64,000 nucleotides of DNA from NCBI RefSeq assembly GCF_900187375.1, contig NZ_FYEW01000001.1, forward strand, positions 2,666,001-2,730,000, read 5' to 3'. The notes under the pieces are model-generated. The model saw only the letters and a program-made list of their open reading frames with translations, searched no databases and was not told the origin of the DNA. Position 1 is the stretch's first letter. Every line of letters starts with the position of its first letter. This document shows positions 17,412-26,288 of the stretch, piece by piece. This stretch comes from Hymenobacter gelipurpurascens (GTDB taxonomy: Bacteria > Bacteroidota > Bacteroidia > Cytophagales > Hymenobacteraceae). The position numbers and the translations under genes were made by a program.

Positions 17412-18095
17412 CTAGTTTTGGAACAGACGGGAATACACCTGCTCATGCAGAATCTGGGCGGCATCGAGCAGGCTGGCTGAGCGCGTGGCAGTACGGTAGT
17501 CGGCCGTTTCGGCGCCCGCCAGCAGGTGGTCAAAAAGTGCGTAAAAATCGTTCTGCAGGCGGTGGCCTTCCATCGGACCCAGGCAGCCCCGCCGGATAGC
17601 TGAACTGATTTGGTCGCGCAGCATTAGGTGCAGGTACAGCGTGTGCAGCTCTTGGCAGCTATACCCTAACTGCCGCAAGCACCGCGCCAGCACCGGCACA
17701 AAATGCAGCGGCAGATCCTGAGCCTTGAACTCCGCGCTGAGGTGGTCTAGGCCACTTTCCGGGTAGAACGTGCTGAGCAGCCGCAGCCAGTTCTTGCTTT
17801 GGGCCAGACTGGCGCGGTGCAGTGTGGGTACCAGCAGCATGGCATCATACTCTTCTACGATATGGCACAATGCATCGGTATCTGTAGGCCACTCGGCGGC
17901 GAAACAAGCGCTTAGAAACGGTACATCGAGGCTGATAATCTGCTGCAGATACGAATACAGGTAATTGCGTAGCCCCGCCGCATTGCGGATCAGCCCAAAC
18001 GTGCGGCTGCTTTCCAGCCCGTAGGAGTATGCAAAGCCACCCGTCGGCAGGGCCGAATCGGCGAGGTGCAACAGACGGGCAAGGCGGGTTGGCAT
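17412..18095 (-). CDS. ureF: Urease accessory protein UreF
   Basis: 227 residues, all-helical. The N-terminal LLHLADSALPTGGFAYSYGLE is the family hallmark. It continues with the conserved region around LIRNAAGLRNYLYSYLQQ and ends with RSASLLDAAQILHEQVYSRL. UreF bridges UreD and UreG and gates GTP hydrolysis during nickel insertion. The gene lies between ureC (38 bp upstream) and ureG (6 bp downstream) in the minus-strand operon. Confidence 0.93.
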   Translation of the reverse strand: MPTRLARLLHLADSALPTGGFAYSYGLESSRTFGLIRNAAGLRNYLYSYLQQIISLDVPFLSACFAAEWPTDTDALCHIVEEYDAMLLVPTLHRASLAQSKNWLRLLSTFYPESGLDHLSAEFKAQDLPLHFVPVLARCLRQLGYSCQELHTLYLHLMLRDQISSAIRRGCLGPMEGHRLQNDFYALFDHLLAGAETADYRTATRSASLLDAAQILHEQVYSRLFQN

Positions 18096-18133
18096 CAGGA
18101 AAGTGTGAAGTGGCCTAGGCCAGATATTAGAGG

Positions 18134-19849
18134 TTAAAACAGGTTGTACAGCTGCGTCAGTGGCAACTTGGTGGCGGGCTCGCAGGTCAGGTGCACGCCA
18201 TCGACGGTGACGCGGTACGTTTCGGGGTCCACGGCAATATTGGGCAGGTAATCGTTTAGGGCCATGTCCTTTTTGGCGACGCTGCGACAGCCTTTTACGG
18301 CCACCACGGCTTTTTTCAGGCCATACGAAGCCCGCACGTGCCCCACCGATGCCGCTGATACGAAGGCTATGGAAGTCGGCCCCGTAGCACTGCCGTAGCT
18401 CCCGAACATGGGCCGCGAGTACGACGGCTGGGGCGTAGGAATGGAGGCGTTGGCGTCGCCCATCTGGGCCCGCACAATCACGCCGCCCTTAATAACCATC
18501 TCGGCGCGAGAGCCGAAAAAAGCCGGTTTCCAGAGCACCAGATCAGCCAGCTTCCCGATTTCTACGGAGCCGATTTCCTCTGAGAATCCGTGGGCACGGG
18601 CTGGGTTGATGGTGTACTTGGCGATGTAGCGGCGGGCGCGGAAGTTGTCGGTGCCGCGGTCAGTGTCTTCGGGCAGCAGACCGCGCTGCTCCTTCATTTT
18701 GTGGGCCGTTTGCCAGGTGCGCGTGAGCACTTCTCCCACCCGGCCCATGGCCTGGGAGTCGGAGGAAATGATGCTGAGTGCGCCCAAATCGTGCAGAATA
18801 TCCTCGGCGGCAATCGTCTCGCCCCGGATGCGGCTTTCGGCAAAGGCTACATCTTCCGGAATGTTCTTGTCGAGGTGGTGGCACACCATGAGCATATCTA
18901 GGTGCTCGTCGATGGTGTTGATGGTAAAGGGCCGCGTGGGGTTCGTGGAGGATGGAATCACGTTGGGCTCCCTGCAGATTTTAATGATATCGGGGGCGTG
19001 GCCGCCGCCGGCGCCCTCGGTATGGTAGGCGTGAATGGTGCGGCCCTTGAAGGCAGCCGTGGAGGTTTCCACAAAGCCGCTTTCGTTGAGCGTATCGGTA
19101 TGAATGCAGACCTGCACATCGTACTGCTCGGCTATACTCAGGCACATATCAATGGCGGCAGGCGTGGTGCCCCAGTCTTCGTGCAGCTTGAAGCCTACGG
19201 CGCCGGCCTCCAACTGCTCCCGCAACCCTTCGGGCCGGGAGGTGTTGCCCTTGCCAAGAAACCCAAAGTTGAGCGGAAAAGCATCCGTAGCCTTCAACAT
19301 CATCTCAATGTAAAACGCGCCTGGCGTGCAGGTGGTAGCATTCGTGCCCGATGATGGCCCAGTGCCGCCGCCCAGCATGGTCGTCACGCCGGAGGCCAAC
19401 GCCTCTTCAATCTGCTGCGGGCAGATGAAGTGAATGTGGCAGTCGATGCCGCCGGCCGTCAGAATCTGGCCTTCGCCAGCTATTACTTCCGTGGTTACGC
19501 CTACCACCATGCCGGGTGTCACGTTGGGCATAATGTGCGGGTTACCCGCCTTGCCGATGCCTACAATCCGGCCGTTCTTGATGCCAATATCGGCCTTATA
19601 AATGCCAGTATAATCGAGTACCAGGGCGTTGGTGATGAGCAGGTCCAGCGCTTCTGCTTGCGGAATTCCGGCGGCCTGCCCCATGCCTTCGCGCAGCACC
19701 TTGCCACCCCCGAACTTGCACTCCTCGCCGTAGGTGCAAAAGTCCTTTTCTACCTCAATGATAAGGTTGGTATCGCCCAGGCGCACCCGGTCGCCGGTAG
19801 TGGGGCCGTACATATCGGCGTAAGCGCGTCGGTCGAGGGAAAGAGCCAT
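18134..19849 (-). CDS. ureC: Urease alpha subunit UreC
   Basis: 571 residues from the ATG at 19847-19849, which gives the standard N-terminus [20 protein letters not shown]; an upstream in-frame start would read through the intergenic palindrome. All metal ligands are present: H138 and H140 (DCHIHF), carbamylated lysine K221 (GFKLHEDW), H250, H276 ([15 protein letters not shown]), D364 (SSDSQAMGR). The acid-base H324 lies in the MVCHHLD flap. These are shifted by +4 from the well-known Klebsiella numbering. It hydrolyses urea to ammonia and carbamate in the cytoplasm. It is preceded by ureAB and followed by ureF. Confidence 0.97.
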   Translation of the reverse strand: MALSLDRRAYADMYGPTTGDRVRLGDTNLIIEVEKDFCTYGEECKFGGGKVLREGMGQAAGIPQAEALDLLITNALVLDYTGIYKADIGIKNGRIVGIGKAGNPHIMPNVTPGMVVGVTTEVIAGEGQILTAGGIDCHIHFICPQQIEEALASGVTTMLGGGTGPSSGTNATTCTPGAFYIEMMLKATDAFPLNFGFLGKGNTSRPEGLREQLEAGAVGFKLHEDWGTTPAAIDMCLSIAEQYDVQVCIHTDTLNESGFVETSTAAFKGRTIHAYHTEGAGGGHAPDIIKICREPNVIPSSTNPTRPFTINTIDEHLDMLMVCHHLDKNIPEDVAFAESRIRGETIAAEDILHDLGALSIISSDSQAMGRVGEVLTRTWQTAHKMKEQRGLLPEDTDRGTDNFRARRYIAKYTINPARAHGFSEEIGSVEIGKLADLVLWKPAFFGSRAEMVIKGGVIVRAQMGDANASIPTPQPSYSRPMFGSYGSATGPTSIAFVSAASVGHVRASYGLKKAVVAVKGCRSVAKKDMALNDYLPNIAVDPETYRVTVDGVHLTCEPATKLPLTQLYNLF

Positions 19850-19901
19850 ATAGACTATTGGTTTTAAAGCTGCCTGTACTGTTGATTCTGCTACACTACC
19901 T

Positions 19902-19991
19902 GTCATGCTGAGCTTGCCGAAGCATCTCTACCACTTCTCTAGGCCAGTTGGTTAGCCAGCGGTAGAGATGCTTCGACAAGCTCAGCATGAC
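19902..19991. repeat. Intergenic palindromic element between ureAB and ureC
   Basis: The outer arms GTCATGCTGAGCTTG (19902-19916) and CAAGCTCAGCATGAC (19977-19991) pair perfectly. The inner arms CGAAGCATCTCTACC and GGTAGAGATGCTTCG also pair, giving a stem of about 31 bp with one mismatch and a ~30-nt loop that contains CTAGGCCAGT. The inner arm recurs exactly in the element at 53147-53281. It lies inside the urease operon, so it would form a hairpin in the mRNA. Confidence 0.75.
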
Positions 19992-20006
19992 GGGCTGTGC
20001 AAATTC

Positions 20007-20702
20007 TTAATCAAGTGGCCCATTAATTCGTCCGTTACCGCCGTACACCATCCGCTCGCCGGCCAGCGCCACCAATTCCACTGGCTTCCGTTCACCGGGC
20101 TCGAAGCGCACGGCCGTGCCGGCCGGGATGTTGAGACGAAAACCGCGGGCGGCGGTCCGGTCGAATTCCAGCGCCTCGTTGGTTTCATAGAACGGGTAGT
20201 GCGACCCAACCTGCACGGGCCGGTCGCCGCGGTTGAGCACTTCTACTGTTATAGTTTCACGGCCCTCGTTTAGCGTAAGCGGCGCATCAGCCAGCAGGTA
20301 TTCTCCGGGGGTAGCTGTGGCTACTGGAGCGGCAGCTACTGGCCTAGGGGTGCGGGTGAGGCCGGAGCCATAGAGGGCCAGCTCAGCAGAGCCTTCTTCC
20401 CGACAAATGGGGTAATGTACCGTCACGAGTTTGGTGCCATCGGGGAACGTGCCTTCAATCTGCACCTCACTCAGCAGCGCCGCCACGCCGGGCAGCACAT
20501 CCTGGTGGCCTAGAATATGCTTGCCCTTGTTCATGAGCACGGCCACGCTCTCCCCATCCCGGATAAACTCTAGGAGCTGGGTAGCCAGTAGTGCTACGGC
20601 TTCGGGATAGTTCAGGGCCAGACCGCGGGCGTAGCGCTTCTGAGCTACCACGCCGGCCTGGTGCAGCACCAGCTTATCCAGGTCTTTGGGCGAAAGATGC
20701 AT
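20007..20702 (-). CDS. ureAB: Urease gamma-beta fusion subunit (UreA-UreB)
   Basis: 231 residues. Residues 1-100 are a complete gamma subunit ([47 protein letters not shown]). A Pro/Ala-rich linker follows ([19 protein letters not shown], about 115-135). The rest is a beta subunit ([32 protein letters not shown]). Fusions of this type are known in Helicobacter and some other bacteria, though most keep ureA and ureB apart. It starts 2 bp after the end of the nickel permease gene. The gene product assembles with UreC. Confidence 0.95.
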   Translation of the reverse strand: MHLSPKDLDKLVLHQAGVVAQKRYARGLALNYPEAVALLATQLLEFIRDGESVAVLMNKGKHILGHQDVLPGVAALLSEVQIEGTFPDGTKLVTVHYPICREEGSAELALYGSGLTRTPRPVAAAPVATATPGEYLLADAPLTLNEGRETITVEVLNRGDRPVQVGSHYPFYETNEALEFDRTAARGFRLNIPAGTAVRFEPGERKPVELVALAGERMVYGGNGRINGPLD

Positions 20703-20704
20703 GG

Positions 20705-21415
20705 CTAGTCTAGAAGTGTAGTAGAGAACGGAGAGTTATACAGGCTCATGCGGGTTTTGGCGGCGGGTGCTTGTGCGGCAGGGCGTTGCGCACTCATGCC
20801 TGCCTTTTCCGGCTTCAAATTGCTGTAGAGCATCCAGCCACCGTAGCCGATGCTTACCAGCGCGGAGGCCACCACCAGACCCAGCCGAAGTGTGCGACTG
20901 AAGCGCATGCGCTGGGTGAACGGCACGCTCATCAGACTGGTGGCGCCCAGCATGCCTAGTACCGAGCCCAGCCCGAACAATAGCAGGTAGGCCACTCCCA
21001 GCCAAATGCTGCTGATGCTACCCATTACCAGCAGCACCAGCGCTCCGCTGCCCGCCAGCCCATGCACGAGGCCTACGGCGTAAGCGGTACTGCGCCGGTA
21101 GCGCGCCGGGGGCGGGCCTTTGCTGTAGTAGGCCCTGTTGGTCAGGCGGCTCAGGCCCATCAGGAGTAGCATGGCGCCCACAGCTGCTTCAAAATAGTGA
21201 GAGTGCAGCAGCGTGAGGCGGGTGCCCAGGAGCATGCCACCAAAAACTACCAACGTGGTAGTGTGGCCTAGGCCCCAGTACAGGCCATCTTTCACGGCCA
21301 GCAGGCGGCTGTCGTGGCGAGCCACTAGGGTGCTGACGGCAATCAGGTGGTCGGCTTCAAATGCGTGGCCCATCCCTACCAGGAAAGCAAAAGATATGGG
21401 CAAAAGATTGTGCAT
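20705..21415 (-). CDS. NiCoT/UreH-type nickel permease
   Basis: 236 residues, about six hydrophobic segments. The first carries the nickel-cobalt transporter signature H17-(4)-D22-H23 (HAFEADH). Later motifs [12 protein letters not shown] and [14 protein letters not shown] are also typical of the UreH/NiCoT group. It is the first gene of the minus-strand urease operon, 2 bp before ureAB, so it very likely imports nickel for urease. The last ~35 residues are Ala/Pro-rich and not conserved. In Bacillus the same type of protein is called UreH, a name also used for UreD, so I give no symbol. Confidence 0.9.
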   Translation of the reverse strand: MHNLLPISFAFLVGMGHAFEADHLIAVSTLVARHDSRLLAVKDGLYWGLGHTTTLVVFGGMLLGTRLTLLHSHYFEAAVGAMLLLMGLSRLTNRAYYSKGPPPARYRRSTAYAVGLVHGLAGSGALVLLVMGSISSIWLGVAYLLLFGLGSVLGMLGATSLMSVPFTQRMRFSRTLRLGLVVASALVSIGYGGWMLYSNLKPEKAGMSAQRPAAQAPAAKTRMSLYNSPFSTTLLD

Positions 21416-21497
21416 GCAGAAACCTTAGGGCAAAAGATGAGCCTTAATCTAAGGGCTTTTCCCAAGAAATTATGCAGACTCTACCCCATATCACCCC

Positions 21498-21530
21498 AAA
21501 AAGAAACCCCACCTTGTGGGTGGGGCTACT
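21498..21530 (-). terminator. Terminator after the NDH-2 gene
   Basis: CCCCACC (21507-21513) pairs with GGTGGGG (21519-21525). On the minus strand the stem is followed by a T-rich run (complement of AAAAAGAAA at 21498-21506). It lies just past the stop codon of the type II NADH dehydrogenase. Confidence 0.7.
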
Positions 21531-21542
21531 TGTTTTAGTGAA

Positions 21543-22928
21543 CTAGGCCTGTGTTTTTACAGGCTCCTGAATAGCGGGCGGCGTTGGGTTATACTGGGGC
21601 GTTGCATTGAAATGCTCTGCGTTGGCTTTGCCCTTATCATCCTTAAAGTCGCTGCGCTTATAGGGCCGGATGATGAGGCGCAGCGCTTTGTCGGAGCTGA
21701 GGTAGCTGGTAGCCCAGTCCACGAACGTAACGATCTTGTTGCGGAAGCCGACCAATGTCATTAAGTGCACAAATAGCCAGGTCAGCCAGCCTAGGAAGCC
21801 GCCAAAATGCTTTTCGCCGGGCAAATCTACTACGGCGCGGTTGCGGCCCACAATGGCCATGCTGCCTTTATTGGTATAATGGAAGGGCTTCATGGCCTCG
21901 CCGCGCATAAAGCGCTTGAAGTTGTCGGCCAATTGCTCGGCTTGCTGAATGGCCACGGGGGCCAGCATGGGATAACCGCGCGGCATCTCGTCGGTGACCA
22001 TGTTAGCCACGTCGCCGATGGCGTAGATGTTGGTGGTACCCTGGACCCGGTTCACATGGTCGACATTGATGCGCTTGTTGCGCGCCACCACGGCCTCGGG
22101 TAGGCCGGGCACGTCGGCACCATTCACGCCGGCGGCCCAAATCACGTTTTCGGTACGGATAAACTCGGTATCGGAAGTGTAGAGTTTGCAGTCCTCGAAC
22201 CGCTTGGCCGAGGTGTTGAGCCGGATATGAATGTTCATATCTTCCAGATACTTCCTGGCCTTCTGCTGCGACTGTTTCGACATGGGCCCCAATACCTCGC
22301 CGCCGGCCTCTACGAGGTAGATTTCCATTTGCTTCAGGTCGAGCTCGGGGTAATCTTTGGGCAATACGTCTTTGCGCATCTCGGCCAGAGAGCCACATAT
22401 TTCCACGCCGGTGGGGCCGCCACCTACCACTACCACGTTCATCAGGGCCTGGCGCGCGGCGGGGTCTTCCTTCAGCAGGGCTTTCTCGAAGTTCTGGAAC
22501 AGGAAGCTGCGCAGGTTCAGGGCATTCGGGATGCTCTTGATCTGCATGGCGTTGCGCTCAATGCTTTCCAGCCCGAAAAAGTTGGTGAGCGAGCCGGTAG
22601 CCAGCACCAGGTGGTCGTAGCGGATGTCGCCGATATTGGTGATGACCGTGTTGCTGCCAGGGTCGATGCGCTGCACATCGGCCATGCGGTAAAAGAAGTT
22701 GTGCTGCCCGGCAAAGATCTTGCGAATGGGATACGCAATGTTATCCGCCTCCAAGGCGCCGGTGGCTACCTGGTAGAGCAGGGGCTGAAAGTTGTGATAA
22801 TTATTGCGGTCGATGACCACTACCTGCACCGGCGCGTCGGCCAGATCTTTAGCCAGCCGCAGCCCCGCGAAGCCGCAGCCCACAATGACGATGCGAGGTT
22901 GTGATGTAACGGGAAGATTGGTATCCAT
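21543..22928 (-). CDS. Type II NADH dehydrogenase (NDH-2)
   Basis: 461 residues from the ATG at 22926-22928, chosen because it puts the FAD-binding motif IVGCGFAG (G17, G19, G22) close to the N-terminus. A second Rossmann motif, VVVGGGPTGVEI, near residue 170 binds NADH. Other family features are NNYHNFQPLLYQVATG (near 50), VIWAAGVNG, and YAIGDVANM. The C-terminal part (about 385-430) is hydrophobic and amphipathic (GGFLGWLTWLFVHLMTLVGF) and anchors the enzyme to the inner membrane. It would pass electrons from NADH to menaquinone without pumping protons, complementing the complex I encoded 7 kb away. It is a single-gene unit. Confidence 0.9.
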   Translation of the reverse strand: MDTNLPVTSQPRIVIVGCGFAGLRLAKDLADAPVQVVVIDRNNYHNFQPLLYQVATGALEADNIAYPIRKIFAGQHNFFYRMADVQRIDPGSNTVITNIGDIRYDHLVLATGSLTNFFGLESIERNAMQIKSIPNALNLRSFLFQNFEKALLKEDPAARQALMNVVVVGGGPTGVEICGSLAEMRKDVLPKDYPELDLKQMEIYLVEAGGEVLGPMSKQSQQKARKYLEDMNIHIRLNTSAKRFEDCKLYTSDTEFIRTENVIWAAGVNGADVPGLPEAVVARNKRINVDHVNRVQGTTNIYAIGDVANMVTDEMPRGYPMLAPVAIQQAEQLADNFKRFMRGEAMKPFHYTNKGSMAIVGRNRAVVDLPGEKHFGGFLGWLTWLFVHLMTLVGFRNKIVTFVDWATSYLSSDKALRLIIRPYKRSDFKDDKGKANAEHFNATPQYNPTPPAIQEPVKTQA

Positions 22929-23026
22929 AAGACAGGAAAGCCTGGCCGCACTGGCGCGGCGTGCTGTGGCAACAGTGCCATAATCCTGTACCGTAAAAAG
23001 CGGACGCAGGTTGTGCACGAGCTTGT

Positions 23027-23077
23027 CGCTAGTTCTAGGCCAGTCTACTGAGCGGAGCTACTGGCCTAGAACTAGCG
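23027..23077. repeat. 18-bp perfect inverted repeat upstream of the NDH-2 gene
   Basis: CGCTAGTTCTAGGCCAGT (23027-23044) pairs with 23060-23077 across a 15-nt loop. Each arm contains the CTAGGCCA word. It lies about 100 bp before the NDH-2 start codon, in its promoter or leader region. Confidence 0.6.
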
Positions 23078-23091
23078 GCGTAGGCCAGTCG

Positions 23092-23255
23092 GTCATTGCG
23101 AGCGGAGCGAAGCCATCTTTCCTTCTCGATTACATGGGCCGTTGATACACAATAAAGCCCTTACCTCTACTATAGGAAGTAAGGGCTTTTGAGTAGATCA
23201 AGGAGTCGCGCACGGATTAAGGAAAGATGGCTTCGTCGTGCCTCCTCGCAATGAC
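23092..23255. repeat. Long intergenic palindromic element with a nested terminator
   Basis: The ends GTCATTGCG (23092-23100) and CGCAATGAC (23247-23255) are exact inverted copies, and further inward GCGAAGCCATCTTTCC pairs with GGAAAGATGGCTTCG. A short perfect stem-loop sits in the middle (23154-23189). The GTCAT...ATGAC ends are shared with other elements in the window. Confidence 0.7.
23154..23189. terminator. Hairpin terminator inside the palindromic element
   Basis: AAAGCCCTTAC (23154-23164) pairs with GTAAGGGCTTT (23179-23189) and is flanked by an A run on one side and T run on the other. It lies about 100 bp past the stop of the leftward gene ending at 23291, so it can end that transcript. 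Confidence 0.65.
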
Positions 23256-23290
23256 CTGAATATGTCGTCGCCAGGGAGAGTGGCCTAGGC

Positions 23291-23989
23291 CTAGTAGTCG
23301 ATGCCTTCCTTCTTCTTGAACTCGCCGCTCTTTACCTGGTTGATCAGTTGCAGCCAGCTAAACGGGTTCAGGAGTGGGTTGTTGGTGCCCGGCGTGGGGG
23401 CAGTGCCCATCCTTAGCGACTGGTCGTACTGCTGCCGCTGCATGGTCTGGCGGTAGTTGCCGGTACTCGTGACGGGCAGGTTGTTGAACATGCGGCGCAT
23501 CACCTGCTCATTCAGGTTTTCGGCGGCCGAGGAGCCCCGCTCCTTGGGCAGGTTAAGAGCCAGAAAGGCTTCTTTGAAAGCTTTCTCAGTGGCATACGGG
23601 AAGATGCGCACTTCAGGCAACACCGTGGCATCCTCACGCAGAGACACAATAACGGAGTAGCTCTGGCGCGGATAATCCTCCGGGATAATCACATATTGGT
23701 TGCGGTAGCCCAGGCTCCGAATCACGATACTATCACCGGCCAGCACGGGCAGAGAGAAGTAGCCGTAGGCATTGCTGGCGGTGCCGCGGCCTGCTTTGGG
23801 CACGAAGATAGCCGCGCCCGGTACGCCCAAAAGTGAGTCGCCGGTGGCCACGATGCCCGTGAACTGCACCACGCGGCGCTGGCCCTGCGCCTGGGCGCCG
23901 TGTGGCGCCACAAATAGGCCTAGAGCCAGCAAAACCAGCAGAAACAGGGCCGGCAAAGAGAAGAAACGAAATCGAACCACAGCAGACAT
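23291..23989 (-). CDS. Secreted protein with carboxypeptidase-like regulatory domain
   Basis: 232 residues with a signal peptide (about 1-35, ending GAQAQ). Residues ~40-125 form a carboxypeptidase-D regulatory-like (CarboxypepD_reg) Ig fold: FTGIVATGDSLLGVPGAAIF, GTASNAYGYFSLPV, then GDSIVIRSLGYR. This domain is common at the start of Bacteroidota outer-membrane transporters, but here no barrel follows. The C-terminal half is charged, with a helix-rich stretch (NLNEQVMRRMFNNL) and a Lys-rich end. The molecular role is unknown. It is divergent from the ArsR gene. Confidence 0.8.
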   Translation of the reverse strand: MSAVVRFRFFSLPALFLLVLLALGLFVAPHGAQAQGQRRVVQFTGIVATGDSLLGVPGAAIFVPKAGRGTASNAYGYFSLPVLAGDSIVIRSLGYRNQYVIIPEDYPRQSYSVIVSLREDATVLPEVRIFPYATEKAFKEAFLALNLPKERGSSAAENLNEQVMRRMFNNLPVTSTGNYRQTMQRQQYDQSLRMGTAPTPGTNNPLLNPFSWLQLINQVKSGEFKKKEGIDY

Positions 23990-24100
23990 ACAGGGCGTTA
24001 CAGATTACAAGTATACGGCTCTTTCGGGGGCCGCTGGTTGGTTTGGTGTAAATTCGGGCCGACTCTCGCCGGCCTTTCCTCCTGCCCTTCCTAGCTAAAG

Positions 24101-24499
24101 ATGCGTCTGAAACACTTTACCGTTGCATTTGGTCAGCAACTATTCAAAGCCTTCGGCGACGACAGCCGGGTGCGCATCCTGCATTTGCTCTGGCGCAACC
24201 AGGAAATGTGCATTTCCGACCTGGAGCAGGTGCTGGACTTCACCCAAACAAAAACCTCTCGGCAATTATCTTACCTGAAAAATGCGGGTTTGGTGAATTT
24301 TCGGCGGCTCGATAACTGGGTTTTCTACTTTATTAAGGATGAAGCCCAGGACTTCGTTCACCAACTGCTCGGCTATATGGAGCGCGACCCGCAGCTGGTG
24401 CACGACCAGAAGATCTACCAGACGCTCTGGTCGAATCGGGAGCTGGCCGCGTATAAGCTGCAGAATCGCCGCTGGACGGGCACTTCACTGGAGCGCTAG
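24101..24499 (+). CDS. ArsR/SmtB-family transcriptional regulator
   Basis: 132 residues with a winged helix-turn-helix at about 10-90: QLFKAFGDDSRVRILHLLWR, then EMCISDLEQVLDFTQTKTSR, then LSYLKNAGLVNFRRLDNWVF. No obvious cysteine metal site (no CxC pair), and only one Cys lies in the DNA-binding region, so the sensed signal is unclear. The C-terminal tail is about 40 residues longer than the minimal fold. It is 35 bp upstream of the ferredoxin-like gene on the same strand and could be co-transcribed. Confidence 0.85.
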   Translation: MRLKHFTVAFGQQLFKAFGDDSRVRILHLLWRNQEMCISDLEQVLDFTQTKTSRQLSYLKNAGLVNFRRLDNWVFYFIKDEAQDFVHQLLGYMERDPQLVHDQKIYQTLWSNRELAAYKLQNRRWTGTSLER

Positions 24500-24534
24500 G
24501 CCAGTCGGCACCGCCCAGCTGCTTACTATTGCTT

Positions 24535-24864
24535 ATGAAATCTGCCTCTGCCGTTACGCGTCTGTTTGTTTGTACTGCCCAGAAGGATGAAGTGGGGAAA
24601 GACGTAGCTAAGGCGCTGAAAACAGAGCTCAAGAAGCAAGGCCTCAAAACCCTCCTGACGGGTGGCACTACTCGCAAAGTGCGCGTGCAAACCTGCAACT
24701 GCCTCGACCTCTGCAAGCACTGCAAAAAAGGTCCCGGTGCGGCCGTCGCCATCTACCCCGACAATGTTTTTTATGGCGACGTGAAGCCCAAAGACGCTTC
24801 CGACATTGTGCGGGAACACCTCGGCGACGGGCGTGTTATCAAACGACTACTGCTGGATGGATAG
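24535..24864 (+). CDS. Thioredoxin-like [2Fe-2S] ferredoxin
   Basis: 109 residues. C13 in LFVCTAQ, then C54, C56, C60 and C63 (the segment CNCLDLCKHCKKGP), and the motif GPGAAVAIYPDNVFYGDV. This arrangement resembles the thioredoxin-like [2Fe-2S] ferredoxins, the same fold as NuoE, with two cysteines more than the four needed to hold the cluster. The start is the ATG at 24535. The redox partner is unknown. It follows the ArsR gene, which might regulate it. Confidence 0.8.
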   Translation: MKSASAVTRLFVCTAQKDEVGKDVAKALKTELKKQGLKTLLTGGTTRKVRVQTCNCLDLCKHCKKGPGAAVAIYPDNVFYGDVKPKDASDIVREHLGDGRVIKRLLLDG

Positions 24865-24917
24865 CACCTCACGCTTAGTCTGTCACTTCCTTACTCTTCA
24901 CTTGCCATCATCTTCCC

Positions 24918-25613
24918 TTGAAATACCGCCATATTTTCTTCGACCTCGACCACACGCTGTGGGACTTTGAAACCAACGCCGACGAAACGCTGCGGCACTT
25001 ATATGATGACCACCAGCTAGGCCGGTATGGCACGTTCACGGTGGACGAATTTATCCGGGTGTATTCGGACATCAACCACGGGTTGTGGCGGCTGTATCAG
25101 AACAATAAAATCACGCAGCAGCAATTGCGTGCTACTCGTTTCCCGCGCACTTTCGTAAAGCTAGGCCTATCGGAGGAAGATTCGCCGGCCGGTATTTCGG
25201 AGCAGTTCACGGATATTCTGCCTAAGAAGTCGGCGGTATTCCCCTACACCTACGAGGTGCTGGACTACCTGCGCGACAAAGGCTATGAGCTGCACCTGAT
25301 TACGAATGGCTTCAAAGACATTCAGTACCTGAAGCTGAATGCCTCCAGCCTGACCGATTATTTTCAGGAAATAGTCACCTCGGAGTGTTGCGGCCACCTC
25401 AAGCCCGACACGCGCATTTTCCAGCACGCGCTGGAACGGACCGGCGCCACCGCCCCGGAAAGCCTCATGATTGGCGACAATCTGGAGTGCGACGTACTAG
25501 GTGCCTATAATGCCGGCATCGACCAAGTGTACTTCAACCCTGAAAAGCGTCGCCACGCCATCCAGACCACGTATGAAATTGCGTGCCTGAGTGAGCTAAA
25601 GGACATTCTGTAG
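24918..25613 (+). CDS. YjjG-type HAD hydrolase, noncanonical pyrimidine nucleotidase, with a TTG start
   Basis: 231 residues of haloacid dehalogenase type. Motif I is D9-L-D11-H-T-L-W-D, then the helical cap, motif II ITNGFKD near 133, the KPDTRIFQ lysine, and the final motif MIGDNLECDVLGA. The order and length match YjjG/5'-nucleotidase, which dephosphorylates damaged or noncanonical pyrimidine nucleotides. No ATG sits in a suitable place. The frame begins with TTG at 24918, which gives the usual N-terminus MKYRHIFFDLDHTLWDF, so TTG is very likely the start codon. Confidence 0.85.
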   Translation: MKYRHIFFDLDHTLWDFETNADETLRHLYDDHQLGRYGTFTVDEFIRVYSDINHGLWRLYQNNKITQQQLRATRFPRTFVKLGLSEEDSPAGISEQFTDILPKKSAVFPYTYEVLDYLRDKGYELHLITNGFKDIQYLKLNASSLTDYFQEIVTSECCGHLKPDTRIFQHALERTGATAPESLMIGDNLECDVLGAYNAGIDQVYFNPEKRRHAIQTTYEIACLSELKDIL

Positions 25614-25683
25614 GCCACTGAACAGCCCCCGCTCGCCCGTCATCCTTCCTGCATCAGGATGATATGTGGATCAGTAGAGCTGT

Positions 25684-25717
25684 CTTGGCTGAATAATTCC
25701 TGCGTGGCCTACCTTTG
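25684..25717 (+). promoter_or_regulatory. Candidate promoter for the dNMP kinase-like gene
   Basis: CTTG at 25684-25687 is 22 bp from TACCTTTG at 25710-25717, a good match to the Bacteroidota -33/-7 pattern. The ATG of the gene follows just 6 nt after the box, so the mRNA should have almost no leader. Confidence 0.5.
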
Positions 25718-25723
25718 CCACCG

Positions 25724-26272
25724 ATGACACGATTAATTGGTTTTTCCGGACGCCGGGGTAGTGGCAAAGACACGATTGCCCGTCTTATTCAGCAATTGCA
25801 GCCGGAGCGGCGCTGGCATATTCGCTCCATAGGCGAACCAATTAAAGCTGTATGCGCCGCGCTGGCCGGCGAAGGCACCGCGCCTTACTTTTCCCAGCAA
25901 GGCAAAAAGGAGAAGTTGCCCGCCTTTGGGCGTACCCGCGGCGAGATGCTGCAGCAAGTAGGCCTAGCGCTCCGCCAGTGGGAGCCCGATATCTGGGTGC
26001 AGGCCTTTTTCTCGCAGCTTCCCAATGAGCAGTTCACCCTCATCCCGGATGTGCGCTTCCCCAACGAGGCCGACCTCATCCGCAGCCGCGGCGGCATTAT
26101 GCTGCGCGTGGAAGGCGACCCGCTCCACCAGCGCGGCGACGGCACCCGCGACGACGAGCATCTCAGCGAAACCGCCCTCGACCAGTATTCGCACTTCTCG
26201 GCCACTCTGCACAACAATGGCTCCTTCACTGACCTAGAACGGCAGGTAAAAGAGCTGCTAGGCCAGTTGTAG
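25724..26272 (+). CDS. Deoxynucleoside monophosphate kinase-like P-loop protein
   Basis: 182 residues. The P-loop GFSGRRGSGKDT is at residues 6-17. A later IPDVRFPNEADLI (about 107-119) is characteristic of the T4 gp1-type dNMP kinase family, followed by GGIMLRVEGD. The ATG at 25724 is required because the P-loop starts at residue 6. Such proteins phosphorylate dNMPs in phages; cellular relatives are poorly studied. There are no phage genes near, and the neighbours are housekeeping, so I treat it as a chromosomal gene. Confidence 0.7.
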   Translation: MTRLIGFSGRRGSGKDTIARLIQQLQPERRWHIRSIGEPIKAVCAALAGEGTAPYFSQQGKKEKLPAFGRTRGEMLQQVGLALRQWEPDIWVQAFFSQLPNEQFTLIPDVRFPNEADLIRSRGGIMLRVEGDPLHQRGDGTRDDEHLSETALDQYSHFSATLHNNGSFTDLERQVKELLGQL

Positions 26273-26288
26273 ATGGTACCCTCAGATC

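Noticed and set aside
25724..26272. Prophage remnant, because the product resembles phage T4 dNMP kinase
   Set aside because: No integrase, structural genes, attachment repeats or change of composition nearby.
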